Source: Cyclobacterium marinum DSM 745 (GTDB taxonomy: Bacteria; Bacteroidota; Bacteroidia; Cytophagales; Cyclobacteriaceae). From it: a stretch of DNA of 64,000 nucleotides. The position numbers were made by a program, and so were the translations under genes. The notes beneath the pieces are model-generated. The model was not told the origin of the DNA. It made no database searches and saw nothing but the letters and a program-made list of their open reading frames with translations. The DNA is taken from assembly GCF_000222485.1 (NCBI RefSeq), contig NC_015914.1, positions 2,242,501-2,306,500 of the forward strand, written 5' to 3'. Positions 1-9,566 of the stretch are shown here, piece by piece. How positions within the stretch are numbered: position 1 is the first letter of the stretch; each line of letters begins with the position of its first letter.

Positions 1-1375
<1,375 letters not shown>

Positions 1376-1482
1376 CGTCTTTGCTACGTTGCATTTTCCA
1401 CAAGACAATGTCAAAATAACTTAACAACATTAATAAAAAGTAAAGAAATTAAGTGTAAGCAGTTAAAAGCGAACACAAAGAT

Positions 1483-1592
1483 TTAGGCGGCCCGGCGCAG
1501 GGGACCCACCTCTTCCCATCCCGAACAGAGAAGTTAAGCCCTGCAGCGCCGATGGTACTGGGGTTACACCTGGGAGAGTAGGTCGCCGCCTT
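1483..1592 (+). rRNA. rrf: 5S ribosomal RNA
   Basis: About 110 nt, starting GGCGGCCCGGCGCAGG and closing with GTCGCCGCC, so that the ends pair as helix I. The loop C block CCCATCCCGAACAGAGAAG and the loop E/IV block GATGGTACTGGGG are both intact. It lies about 107 nt after 23S, in the normal 16S-23S-5S order, and is followed at once by a terminator. This is the only complete 5S copy in the window; two truncated copies follow. Confidence 0.97.
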
Positions 1593-1597
1593 CTTTT

Positions 1598-1629
1598 AGA
1601 CCCTTAGAGCAATCTAAGGGTCTTTTTTT
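1598..1629 (+). terminator. Rho-independent terminator of the rRNA operon (copy 1)
   Basis: Arms AGACCCTTAGA and TCTAAGGGTCT around a GCAA loop give an 11-bp perfect stem followed by seven T. The stem sits directly after 5S. The same terminator recurs at 1867 and 2136 as part of the tandem repeat. Confidence 0.95.
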
Positions 1630-1752
1630 ATGCCCAATTACACCGAAAAGATAGAAGTATTCACCACAGATTACTCAGATTCGCACAGATAGCATTCATG
1701 GAATGAGATTGGTTTTGATCCTTTCCGTTAAAATAAATCATTATTCAATTAG

Positions 1753-1861
1753 CCTCTTCCCATTCCGATCCGCCGCGGCGGATAAGCCCTGCAGCGCCGA
1801 TGGTACTGGGGTTACACCTGGGAGAGTAGTGCCTGTCCCGACTCATCGGGATCGCCGCCTT
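1753..1861 (+). pseudogene. Truncated 5S rRNA copy 2 with two palindromic insertions
   Basis: From CCTCTTCCC onward the sequence repeats 5S but lacks its first roughly 26 nt, so helix I cannot form and no functional 5S is expected. Compared with the intact gene, the ACAGAGAAGT block is replaced by a perfect 16-nt palindrome (1768-1783, ATCCGCCGCGGCGGAT). A second insert carrying TCCCGA-CTCA-TCGGGA (1836-1851) sits before the final CGCCGCC. The copy of the terminator follows at 1867-1898. Confidence 0.9.
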
Positions 1862-1866
1862 CTTTT

Positions 1867-1898
1867 AGACCCTTAGAGCAATCTAAGGGTCTTTTTTT
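1867..1898 (+). terminator. Terminator copy 2 of the 5S tandem repeat
   Basis: Stem and loop are identical to the terminator at 1598-1629, with a T-run. It follows the truncated 5S copy 2. Confidence 0.85.
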
Positions 1899-2021
1899 AT
1901 GCCCAATTACACCGAAAAGATAGAAGTATTCACCACAGATTACTCAGATTCGCACAGATAGCATTCATGGAATGAGATTGGTTTTGATCCTTTCCGTTAA
2001 AATAAATCATTATTCAATTAG

Positions 2022-2129
2022 CCTCTTCCCATCCCGATCCGCCGCGGCGGATAAGCCCTGCAGCGCCGATGGTATTGGGGTTACACCTGGGAGAGTAGTG
2101 CCTGTCCCGACTCATCGGGATCGCCGCCT
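2022..2129 (+). pseudogene. Truncated 5S rRNA copy 3 with the same insertions
   Basis: Nearly identical to copy 2, including both inserts (palindrome 2037-2052, hairpin 2105-2120). It differs at a few bases (CATCCC for CATTCC, GGTATTGGGG for GGTACTGGGG). It is followed by terminator copy 3. The shared inserts show that copies 2 and 3 came from one another after the insertions took place. Confidence 0.9.
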
Positions 2130-2135
2130 TCTTTT

Positions 2136-2168
2136 AGACCCTTAGAGCAATCTAAGGGTCTTTTTTTT
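2136..2168 (+). terminator. Terminator copy 3 of the 5S tandem repeat
   Basis: Same 11-bp stem and GCAA loop as the first copy, followed by eight T. It ends the repeated block. Confidence 0.85.
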
Positions 2169-2491
2169 GCTCTTTGGCCTGTTATATTAATTAATAGAAA
2201 ATTTTAATTAGTAGTGTCCCAATTTGCTTAGCTGTAATCCTCTTAGGAGAATGATTGGTAAACTTTGATTTTGATTTCACTTTTTCCGGTAAAAACCGTA
2301 TTGTCTCGCCCCTTGGCTCTTTATTGTGATAGGGGCTTCCTTTGTTCTGGTGGTATTGACCTTAATTTTCCAGTCTTCTAAGCTTCTGGATGGCAAGCCC
2401 ATCTTTCTTCTGGATTGGCATTGTGGATACGCTTTGTTAGCTCAGCCCCGTTTTTGGTTTTAAATTTTAATAGCAGGAAGCTGGGTTTGGC
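2169..2491. other. Intergenic, no feature recognised
   Basis: About 320 nt between the 5S repeats and the end of the next gene. I see no open frame with coding character and no strong stem-loop. Confidence 0.5.
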
Positions 2492-3307
2492 TTATTTTTT
2501 ACTGAGTTGGCTAACTTTGAAATTCTTATAACGTGCCCCACGGGTGTACATATGTCGAAGACCTATCTTTCCTTCTGTAATCGGTGGAAATTTTGAATTT
2601 ACAAAATGGCAAAGCATTTCTTTCTGCTCGTTCTTTATATGCATGTAAATTTCCCTGTCCCTTTTTATAATTGTTATTTGGTGAGGAACACCGGGAGAAA
2701 AAAATCCAGTATTTTTATATTCGTTATCAAGTGCTGTCCCTCCCAATCCGCTGGCCATATAGCGGCGACCTCTAATGTAATCCTTTCCTGGGATAGTGTT
2801 ATCCGTCCCAAAAGCCGCATAACTAATATGGTAAGTATTCATGTTATTGAAATAGCTTTTCATGGAAGGAACAGTTCGTTTATCTGCCCATAAACTGATA
2901 TCTTCGTCAAAGCCTGGTTTTCCGCTTCCTGTTGCCTGAATATAGAGAATTGTCACCATCCGGAGTTCTTTGTCCGTTCTGGTGTATTCATATTCGATTT
3001 TGAGATCCCCTTGGAAGTCTTGCTTAGTCCATAGTACCGCATGATGCGCATCGTTGAAGGCTTCCGGACCTGCGCTAAAGTTCATGCCATTTTTTTGGTT
3101 GGTTATTTTAGCTTCCTTACCGTCAAGAGACCAATTATTCTTCCAGTCTTCGGTACATGAATCGTAGAAGACCTCTTCCCATTTGGAATCTGAAAGTTCT
3201 ATGAAATTTTCCATGCCTTTGTCTTCTGTTTGGGCAAAAGCTAAATTGACTGCAAAAGTGGTTAGTACACTGAGCCCAATAGCCATGATATTCCTAGTTA
3301 GTGTCAT
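2492..3307 (-). CDS. Secreted DUF1961-like concanavalin-A-fold protein
   Basis: 271 residues with a cleavable signal peptide (about 1-25, ending NLAFAQ). The body looks like a DUF1961/YesU-like jelly-roll: WSLDGKEA, then NDAHHAVLWTKQDFQGDLKIEY, with a core run LRMVTILYIQATGSG, and the C-terminal GKIGLRHMYTRGARYKNFKV typical of laminin-G/concanavalin-like domains. Proteins of this family sit in polysaccharide utilisation loci and are presumed to bind or cleave plant or algal glycans; no substrate is assigned. The gene stands alone, with the rRNA tail on one side and a 1-kb gap upstream. Family assignment is by eye. Confidence 0.7.
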   Translation of the reverse strand: MTLTRNIMAIGLSVLTTFAVNLAFAQTEDKGMENFIELSDSKWEEVFYDSCTEDWKNNWSLDGKEAKITNQKNGMNFSAGPEAFNDAHHAVLWTKQDFQGDLKIEYEYTRTDKELRMVTILYIQATGSGKPGFDEDISLWADKRTVPSMKSYFNNMNTYHISYAAFGTDNTIPGKDYIRGRRYMASGLGGTALDNEYKNTGFFSPGVPHQITIIKRDREIYMHIKNEQKEMLCHFVNSKFPPITEGKIGLRHMYTRGARYKNFKVSQLSKK

Positions 3308-4483
3308 GTTTTTTCGGATTTTTTATTCTATTTCTATTACAGGAATTGTCTTAAACTTACATTATTCTATTCACTAGGTTAAAATAAATATTTATTCTCA
3401 GTAAAATGATCCATATAATAGAAGATGAACCAATTTATTTAATAACTGGCAAATAATTTGGTTTACCTTATATCCTTACTGGTCTTTGTAGGTTGTATTC
3501 TTCATAACCTTTGGCTTTATCATGCGAATTTTATTGATTTTATAGCATCGGTTTTCTTCCGTTTTGGTAAAGGTGACTGAGAGGAATCGAAGTCACCCCT
3601 TAAAAGGTTCCTGTATCAACCGAACTTGAAAACTTTCTTCAACATAGATCTAAGTATAGCGATGCGTAATTATTTACAATATGAATTAGCATAATCCGAA
3701 AAAGTTTACAAAATACCTTCCAGGGGAGAAGTAAAGATTTAGCAGGTAAATGGCCATGCTTTGGCGGGTATCAAACTTAATGGTTATTTCTGGGCAAATG
3801 ATCTATTGAGCCAACTTAGTGTTTTTGCTTACAACCTACCAGTGATAATGTCCCATAAAATAATAACTTTAAACAGTAGGAATACCAGAAATTTATTGAT
3901 TGCATTATTCCCATTCCCGGCAAAATAACCAAGTGTGTATATCAAATAGTAATTATTTTACATAAATATTATTTTATAAAGTCGACTGATAGTAGCTCAA
4001 TAAGCTTATCGCTGTGGTATAAATAAAAGAAGAAAAAAAGTAGAATTAACCCATGAGCAGACGGTGAAGGTATAATCAATTGGTTCAAAAAATGCAAATC
4101 AGAAGAATTTTATGCGCTAAAGACATCAAAATAAAGTATTTTGACCAGAGTTAAATCCTGATTAAGTAAGGATTCCTAATGGCCTGTCCCGTGTTTAGGA
4201 AAAGTGTAGTAACTGTCAGAAAATCAATCTATTTGATGCAGTTTTAATAAGTAATAGATTTTCTACTACATAATTCCGGTATAATCAAGACAATTCTTTT
4301 AAAAGTAATAATTTACCAGTCCATTCAGCTATTCATTTGGGTTTTTAGGAAGACTGTAGTAACTTTTAAAGGTAGTTTAACCAAACCCATATAGCCTTGA
4401 TACTGAAATCCTTTGCTACAAATGAACATTCAACAGCCATTTATTTTGGCAGGCAACACAGGCACTTGAAAAAAGATCACGAG
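3308..4483. other. Long AT-rich intergenic region
   Basis: About 1.1 kb between two divergently transcribed genes. No open frame with coding character is seen. A weak direct repeat (TTTAGGAAAAGTGTAGTAACT near 4195 and a variant near 4344) may mark decayed mobile DNA. Promoters for both flanking genes should lie here, but none could be placed with confidence. Confidence 0.45.
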
Positions 4484-5410
4484 GTGAATTGTATCAATCG
4501 GCGTGACTGCCTAGGGATCTTAGGTGGATCGCTTGCAAGCCTTGCTCTTACTTCGAGCTCGCAACCGGAGAAGACTAACAGCGATCTGCCGGTCGTCGAT
4601 ACTCATTTGCACTGTTTTGCTGGCCCCGACAACAATAAATTTCCTTATCATCCCAATGGACCCTATCGACCTGATTCAGCTGCAACCGTAGAAGACCTGC
4701 TGAGTTGTATGGACGGGGCAGGGATTAAGTACGCAATTGTTGTACATCCTGAACCGTATCAGGACGACCATCGCTACCTTGATCATTGTTTGGAAGTTGG
4801 TGGGGGCCGACTTAAGGGTACCTGTCTGTTTTTCGCTGACCAACCTGATTCGCTCGCTGCGATGCCATCCTTTTTAAAAGACCGTGAAGGAAGTATTATC
4901 GCGTCACGGGTTCATGCTTACGCTCCCGATCGATTGCCTCCGTTTGGGAAACCGGAACTCCGCAAATGGTGGCGTAGTGTCGCTGATGCCGGCGTTGCCG
5001 TGCAGTTGCATTTTGAACCCCGCTATGCTTCAGGTTTCGAAGGTTACATTCGGGAATTCTCAGATACCACTGTGATCATCGATCATCTTGGGCGTCCGTT
5101 TCAAGGATCCCCGGAGGAATATGCCAGAGTATTACGCTGGGCTGACTTTCCTAACACAGTAATGAAGCTAGCATCGATCCCAAAAGCGGAGCAGTATCCT
5201 CACCAGGACATCAGGCCGATCATCCGCCAATTGACAAGTGCCTGGGGTGCCGAACGGATGATCTATGGCGGGGGCTTCAATACAGATGCGACACCAGACT
5301 CCTATCGCCGCTACCGTCAGGACTTGGTAGGACACCTCTCGCACCTCTCCTCACTGGAACAGGCAGCAATACTCGGTGGTAATGCGGCACAACTTTTCGG
5401 CTGGAGCTAA
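4484..5410 (+). CDS. Amidohydrolase-2 family protein with Tat-like leader, metal-site Asp absent
   Basis: 308 residues from a GTG start at 4484. The frame is open upstream to an ATG at 4397, but the GTG start gives a clean leader NRRDCLGILGGSLASLAL, a twin-arginine-like signal, and is preferred. The TIM-barrel opens with DTHLH (39-43) and has IDHLGRP in the usual place for the later metal His. The position where the family normally has GSDWP reads IYGGGFN, so the terminal metal-binding Asp is missing. Base composition is clearly richer in GC than the neighbours and codon use differs (CGC, CTC, CCG are frequent), which suggests transfer from another phylum. It may be a lactonase or hydrolase variant; the substrate is unknown. 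Confidence 0.75.
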   Translation: MNCINRRDCLGILGGSLASLALTSSSQPEKTNSDLPVVDTHLHCFAGPDNNKFPYHPNGPYRPDSAATVEDLLSCMDGAGIKYAIVVHPEPYQDDHRYLDHCLEVGGGRLKGTCLFFADQPDSLAAMPSFLKDREGSIIASRVHAYAPDRLPPFGKPELRKWWRSVADAGVAVQLHFEPRYASGFEGYIREFSDTTVIIDHLGRPFQGSPEEYARVLRWADFPNTVMKLASIPKAEQYPHQDIRPIIRQLTSAWGAERMIYGGGFNTDATPDSYRRYRQDLVGHLSHLSSLEQAAILGGNAAQLFGWS

Positions 5411-5636
5411 GTAATCCTATGGAATTAATCATTATTTGTTAAGGCCTCTCAATTTCTCTGGTTATCGAAAGTACAACAATTAACTATATTAGAAACAATA
5501 CCAACTGGTTCAACAAAAAAGAAGTGAAGAGCTGAAAATTGTAATTAAAGAGGACCGCATGAAATAAGACGAATTTCGGGAGATTATGTATTTCCCGATG
5601 GCATCCAAACCTATCTAGTTTATTGGTAATAAAACC

Positions 5637-5670
5637 AAAAAAGTTCCTTGGCTAACCAAGGAACTTTTTA
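5637..5670 (-). terminator. Terminator of the hsp20 gene
   Basis: Arms AAGTTCCTTGG and CCAAGGAACTT around CTAA, with A-run and T-run on the two sides, so it can act in both directions. It lies 26 nt past the stop of the small heat-shock gene. Confidence 0.88.
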
Positions 5671-5695
5671 TAATTTAATACAGGAATTTTTCCGA

Positions 5696-6151
5696 TTAAG
5701 AAACAGTGATTTGCTTCACTCTTTTTAACTCTTCTTTTTTAGGGATGAGCAATTTTAAAATACCGTCTTGGTATTGGGCGTTGATCTGATCCACATCTAC
5801 TTTGTCTTCTTCAATAAAGAAAGACCGCTCAAAGCTTTCATAATGAAATTCAGTACGCTTTACTTTATGACTTTCATCTTTTTCTTCCGTTTCTGTTTTT
5901 TTACTTGCGGAGATTGTCAGGTAATCTTTTTCAATGGAAATGTTAAAATCTTCCTTTTTCATACCAGGCGCAGCTACTTCTAACAAATACTCTTTGTCAT
6001 TCTCTTTGATATTGACTGCCGGCCTATTTCCGTTGAAACGATTCTCGGGGCTACCCAACACAAAAGATGAAGGGACATCAAATAATTGATCCAACCAATT
6101 GTTAAAATCAGGTGCCTGTGTTTTTCTTCCGTTTGATTTTATAAGTGTCAT
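5696..6151 (-). CDS. Hsp20/alpha-crystallin small heat-shock protein
   Basis: 151 residues, normal for the family. The alpha-crystallin domain spans about 45-150: it begins RPAVNIKENDKEYLLEVAAPG, continues with KKEDFNISIEKDYLTIS, and ends with the conserved GILKLLIPKKEE. The N-terminal part carries the LDQLFD-type amphipathic segment. It acts as an ATP-independent holdase in the cytoplasm. The gene is monocistronic, with a perfect terminator downstream and about 350 nt of empty sequence upstream. Confidence 0.95.
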   Translation of the reverse strand: MTLIKSNGRKTQAPDFNNWLDQLFDVPSSFVLGSPENRFNGNRPAVNIKENDKEYLLEVAAPGMKKEDFNISIEKDYLTISASKKTETEEKDESHKVKRTEFHYESFERSFFIEEDKVDVDQINAQYQDGILKLLIPKKEELKRVKQITVS

Positions 6152-6507
6152 GGCTATTGTATTTTTAGTTTTAACTTCTTTATTTACTCAACATTTTACA
6201 AAATAAATGCCAATCCAAAAAAGAATATAAAGACCTGTAAAACAGGACAATACGTCATGTTTATTTAAAAACAAAATGCCATTATGGCTGGATTGTATGA
6301 GTTCGACTGACTTTATGGCATAGCACGTACACCTAAAGCCTGATATAATTATTCGACGGATAATTCATAAAAAAAGGTAATTCAATGTGGAAGAAAGGAG
6401 CATCGGGATATATACCTTAACAAAAGGATTTTCATTTTTCCTCCATCATTTTAAAAACTTTTGTGAGGGACGAAAATTATTGGTTTTATCAAGCCGTCAA
6501 CTGAATT
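6152..6507. other. Intergenic, no feature recognised
   Basis: About 355 AT-rich nt between two minus-strand genes. It should hold the heat-shock promoter, but no motif could be fixed by eye. Confidence 0.4.
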
Positions 6508-6912
6508 CTAATTTTTGGATGGAATAATTGAAAATCTTTCTATTCCTTTTTTGTCTACTAAAAGCCTTATAATTCCATTATCGTTTTTATATGGGATATT
6601 TATGGTTTTATCATTATTTGATAAGGCAATGAATTTATCCTTAAGTTCATATTGAAAAATGGAATCTCCAAAGAATTTCATACCGAGCTTGGGATCTATT
6701 TTTACAATTGAATTGTCAGTTGAAAAAATAAATGTGTTATTGGAACTAGTAATAATAGGGATTATATTTCTTCGGGCGATTGAATCTTTTGCAAACTGAG
6801 GGGTCATTGTAAAATCAACAATAGCATATTCACCCTCCAACGAAAGGTCTTTGTCATAAGGATTACATGAAAATACAAGAAAGGATATTACAATAAGTAA
6901 TGTTGTCTTCAT
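6508..6912 (-). CDS. Small lipoprotein of unknown function
   Basis: 134 residues. A lipoprotein signal with lipobox LVFSC places the acylated Cys at 16. The remainder is beta-rich (alternating polar and aliphatic residues, such as NTFIFSTDNSIVKIDPK) with no recognised catalytic motif. It is probably an outer-membrane or periplasmic lipoprotein. Neighbours give no functional clue. Confidence 0.75.
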   Translation of the reverse strand: MKTTLLIVISFLVFSCNPYDKDLSLEGEYAIVDFTMTPQFAKDSIARRNIIPIITSSNNTFIFSTDNSIVKIDPKLGMKFFGDSIFQYELKDKFIALSNNDKTINIPYKNDNGIIRLLVDKKGIERFSIIPSKN

Positions 6913-7248
6913 TTTGATTCTCTATTAAAATTAGGTATTAATTCAGTCTAGATTAGGAGTTGTTGAATAGTGCAAGGCGCCTGTTATAATCAAACATTAA
7001 AGGTCTTTTAAAAATGCCTATTTTCACACGACTCCCTTCTACTAAATTATTAAATACTAAAATAAAGACTTAGGAATAGGAATCAAATAGAAATAAGATA
7101 ATTAATCCTATTTCGAAGAAATTACCAATAAAAGTCGAAATTTCGGAGGTATTGTTCCCTTTTATTTGCAGCAATACCTTGGTAATCAGGTTATACTCAT
7201 TTTTTACTAAAGGCAGATAGCTTTGGTTAAATAAGATGTTTGCCGAGT

Positions 7249-7401
7249 TTATTTTGTATCACAGGCATTAAAATAACTATCATTCACTAAGCGAATTCCT
7301 ATTTCAATATTGGTAGAGTTAAACCGTTCTTCTTTGATATGCGGATCATAAAAATTACCAATATTTTGTAAAAGGATAAAATCTTCTGTTTCTATGGTCA
7401 T
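7249..7401 (-). other. Short open frame, possible gene relic
   Basis: A 50-residue frame (starting MTIETEDFILLQNIGNF) with coding-like composition, directly downstream of the Fic relic. It is too short and isolated to be called a gene. It may be the tail of another decayed reading frame. The rest of 6913-7438 shows nothing. Confidence 0.25.
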
Positions 7402-7438
7402 TGTCTTTCCAAATTTTCTGATTGCTCCTATTTAAATT

Positions 7439-7608
7439 TTATTTAACTGGTAGAGAATACTTCGCCGCTTTCTTTCGACTTACTTTAGTATCCTCCATTA
7501 CAAAGTAAATTTTTTGTAGGCACCGAAACAGGTTGTTCAATAAATCTTGACTATAGATTTTTGGTAATTCAGTCCTTATTCGCTGTTGGTGGGCTTTCAT
7601 CAATTCCT
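7439..7608 (-). pseudogene. Relic of a Fic-family protein C-terminus
   Basis: The minus strand encodes about 55 residues in one frame: RTELPKIYSQDLLNNLF, then KIYFVMEDTKVSRKKAAKY, ending after a shift into SLPVK. This matches the C-terminal winged-helix part of Bacteroidota Fic proteins, where the usual text is LPKIYSQDLLNNLFRHPYTKI...KVSR.TA.KYL. The Fic catalytic domain is absent. The fragment abuts the Gfo/Idh/MocA relic, so the two pieces were joined by deletion. Confidence 0.65.
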
Positions 7609-7611
7609 TAA

Positions 7612-7960
7612 TTAAGAATAAAGCTTAGCTCTACCTCCCCATTTCCCTTTTGTGAAATCAGGGAAATCTACTGGTCTGCTTTTGTCGGCTACTGATGCAC
7701 CGGTAAGGGGGATAATGGCGGCACTGGTTACTGAATCGTATACATCCCAGTCCGGCTGTTTGTTTTCCTGCAGGGCCAGAATCAATCAGTGCCAATAGAT
7801 GGGTTTTGGGTTATGCCACCACTTTTATGCCGACAAAGCCCAGGCTAAGGTTTTTTTTGAAGCCCCTTGCCATGGAAGGGTTGGATAGCAAACCTGCTGA
7901 TAGGCCTCCAAGGGCCAAGCCAGATAGTTTTAGAAAATTTCTACGGTCTAGGTAATTCAT
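7612..7960 (-). pseudogene. Gfo/Idh/MocA-type oxidoreductase, internally deleted
   Basis: The frame starts at 7960 with a good Tat leader (RRNFLKLSGLALGGLSAG), reaches SLGFVGIKVVA and stops. In another frame the extreme C-terminus follows: QPDWDVYDSVTSAAIIPLTG, then SRPVDFPDFTKGKW, before a stop at 7612. Those two blocks are the N- and C-termini of Bacteroidota Tat-exported Gfo/Idh/MocA oxidoreductases, normally about 430-480 residues long. Nearly all of the Rossmann and substrate domains are gone, so this is a dead gene. Confidence 0.75.
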
Positions 7961-7989
7961 AGTGTTTTTAATATAATAAAATTTAAAAA

Positions 7990-9144
7990 CTAACGGAGGA
8001 GTCCGGGATACCAGTTCTCAGCATTGTACCTATAAATCTTATCTACTACGGATTTGGGGAGCTTTAAGCCTTTGAATGTGCCATCTACTTTTGGCACATT
8101 CATTTCTTCATCTCCGGTAAAAAATTGCCAATGCCTTAACCAAACCTCGTAGGCATGTGCAGCAATTTCATCGGGATCGGTCAATCCCTTGGCCTGTATA
8201 TCAGATGCTCCGGCCCTTAAATCGGTTCCATAAATTAGCCTGTCTTGGTATTTGATAAAGAAGTCATGCACACCTTGCCAATTGTTAATGGCCTGATATT
8301 GAAGGTGAGAAATTCTCTCAGCCATGTCCACTGCCATATTGGGAAATTGGTCAAGTCTTTTTGCCAATTCATTGACATCATATTCTAAACTTCCCAAATG
8401 CGCTCCAACGAATCTTAAGTCAGGGTTATTGGCCAACATCTTATCTCGGGCACCAATCTGATCCTCATAAGAAGGAAAGTCGGGAAAATTGTACATATGG
8501 TACTTGGGGTTTTCACTAAAATAATCCTTGTCTCCCTGAACGGTCATTTCTTCCAGCGGCAACCAGGTATTTTTGGGTTCTCCAAGATGCCCCAATAAGG
8601 TGATGTCCTTTTCCGCTAAAAATTTTAAGATAGGCTCAAATTTCTTGTCATTGATGGTCACCAAATCCCCTTTTTCATTTTGCAATTCCATGCCCACGTT
8701 TTTCCAAACCTTTACCGCAATGGCTCCATGGGCAATGGATTTTTCTAAGTAGTCCAGGGTCTTGCTTACCCAATCGTCATCATTGAATCCATCCAGAGAA
8801 AATGTGGTGGCATAGGCGACAATATCAGGAAAATCACGCACCATTTTTAAGGAGAAATTCTCTTGTTCTTCCGGAGTTCTTTCCGGAGAAGTATATACGC
8901 TGACGGTCAAAAAGCGAAAGTTATCCTTAATGGCTTGGTTGATAAAAAGGGTATCCAATTGACTGCGAAGGTGAACATGGGTATCAAACTTTTTTATGGA
9001 GGAAAAATCTTCCATGGAATAGTAAGTGTCTGGTATTTGCTCAGCCATTTTTTCTTGATTTTGTGGAGGTTTACAGTAAGTGAAAAGTGCCAAAAGGCAT
9101 AAGGAAAAGGTAAATGATTTACTTGCAATAATAATTTTTTTCAT
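7990..9144 (-). CDS. Amidohydrolase-family lipoprotein
   Basis: 384 residues. The lipoprotein signal has its lipobox at LFTYC (Cys 24). The TIM-barrel amidohydrolase-2 fold has its first metal motif at FDTHVH (about 54-59), a lysine strand AVKVWKN, GHLGEP, GAHLGSLE, and the terminal Asp in IYGTDLRAG, so the metal site looks complete, unlike the protein at 4484. It probably hydrolyses a small organic acid or lactone at the cell envelope. It reads in the same direction as the TRAP operon, 420 nt upstream of it in sequence order, but is unlikely to be co-transcribed. Confidence 0.8.
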   Translation of the reverse strand: MKKIIIASKSFTFSLCLLALFTYCKPPQNQEKMAEQIPDTYYSMEDFSSIKKFDTHVHLRSQLDTLFINQAIKDNFRFLTVSVYTSPERTPEEQENFSLKMVRDFPDIVAYATTFSLDGFNDDDWVSKTLDYLEKSIAHGAIAVKVWKNVGMELQNEKGDLVTINDKKFEPILKFLAEKDITLLGHLGEPKNTWLPLEEMTVQGDKDYFSENPKYHMYNFPDFPSYEDQIGARDKMLANNPDLRFVGAHLGSLEYDVNELAKRLDQFPNMAVDMAERISHLQYQAINNWQGVHDFFIKYQDRLIYGTDLRAGASDIQAKGLTDPDEIAAHAYEVWLRHWQFFTGDEEMNVPKVDGTFKGLKLPKSVVDKIYRYNAENWYPGLLR

Positions 9145-9566
9145 GGTTTTGGCTGTGTGGTTTTAGTTAACGTGTATTTTGGAGATGGGCACAGTTGCAA
9201 AAAGTTTGGTAGACTGATGGCACTATTCCCTCTTCTTATTTTCCTGTGGTTTAATTTAACCAAAGGAATTGTTAATATTAAAATTAATTGAATGTTTTTC
9301 TCTTTTGATGAAGATCAAGAAAGAAGAATAGGAGTATTTGATTGGATTAATTGGTTATATAGGATGGTTATTTTCAGGGATAAAAAGTCTATTTTTTTGC
9401 TGTTATCGTTAGAAATCCCCCATAGTCCATCTTTGAAAAAAGCGGGATTTTGATATTTTAAAGATTGACGATTGCGTAACGAAGTTGAAATTAAGTCTTC
9501 CTACTTCATTGTCACCAATTGAGCAATTTATCAAAGGCCGTCTCGATTAGTAGAGTAGTTCGAGAT
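9145..9566. other. Intergenic, no feature recognised
   Basis: 420 nt between the end of the TRAP operon and the start of the amidohydrolase. It probably contains the amidohydrolase promoter and the TRAP terminator, neither of which could be pinpointed. Confidence 0.4.

Larger units (their letters stand above)
1509..2168 (+). repeat. Tandem repeat of 5S 3' part + terminator + spacer (2.5 units)
   Basis: The unit starts at CCTCTTCCC and recurs at 1509, 1753 and 2022 (unit lengths 244 and 269 bp; the last copy stops after the terminator). The roughly 125-nt spacer after each terminator (1630-1752 and 1899-2021) is repeated almost base for base, so these are recent duplications of an rRNA operon tail, not independent 5S genes. 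Confidence 0.92.

Noticed and set aside
1753..2129. Two additional 5S rRNA genes
   Set aside because: Both copies lack the 5' strand of helix I and contain insertions in the loop C region and before the 3' end, so they are pseudogenes.
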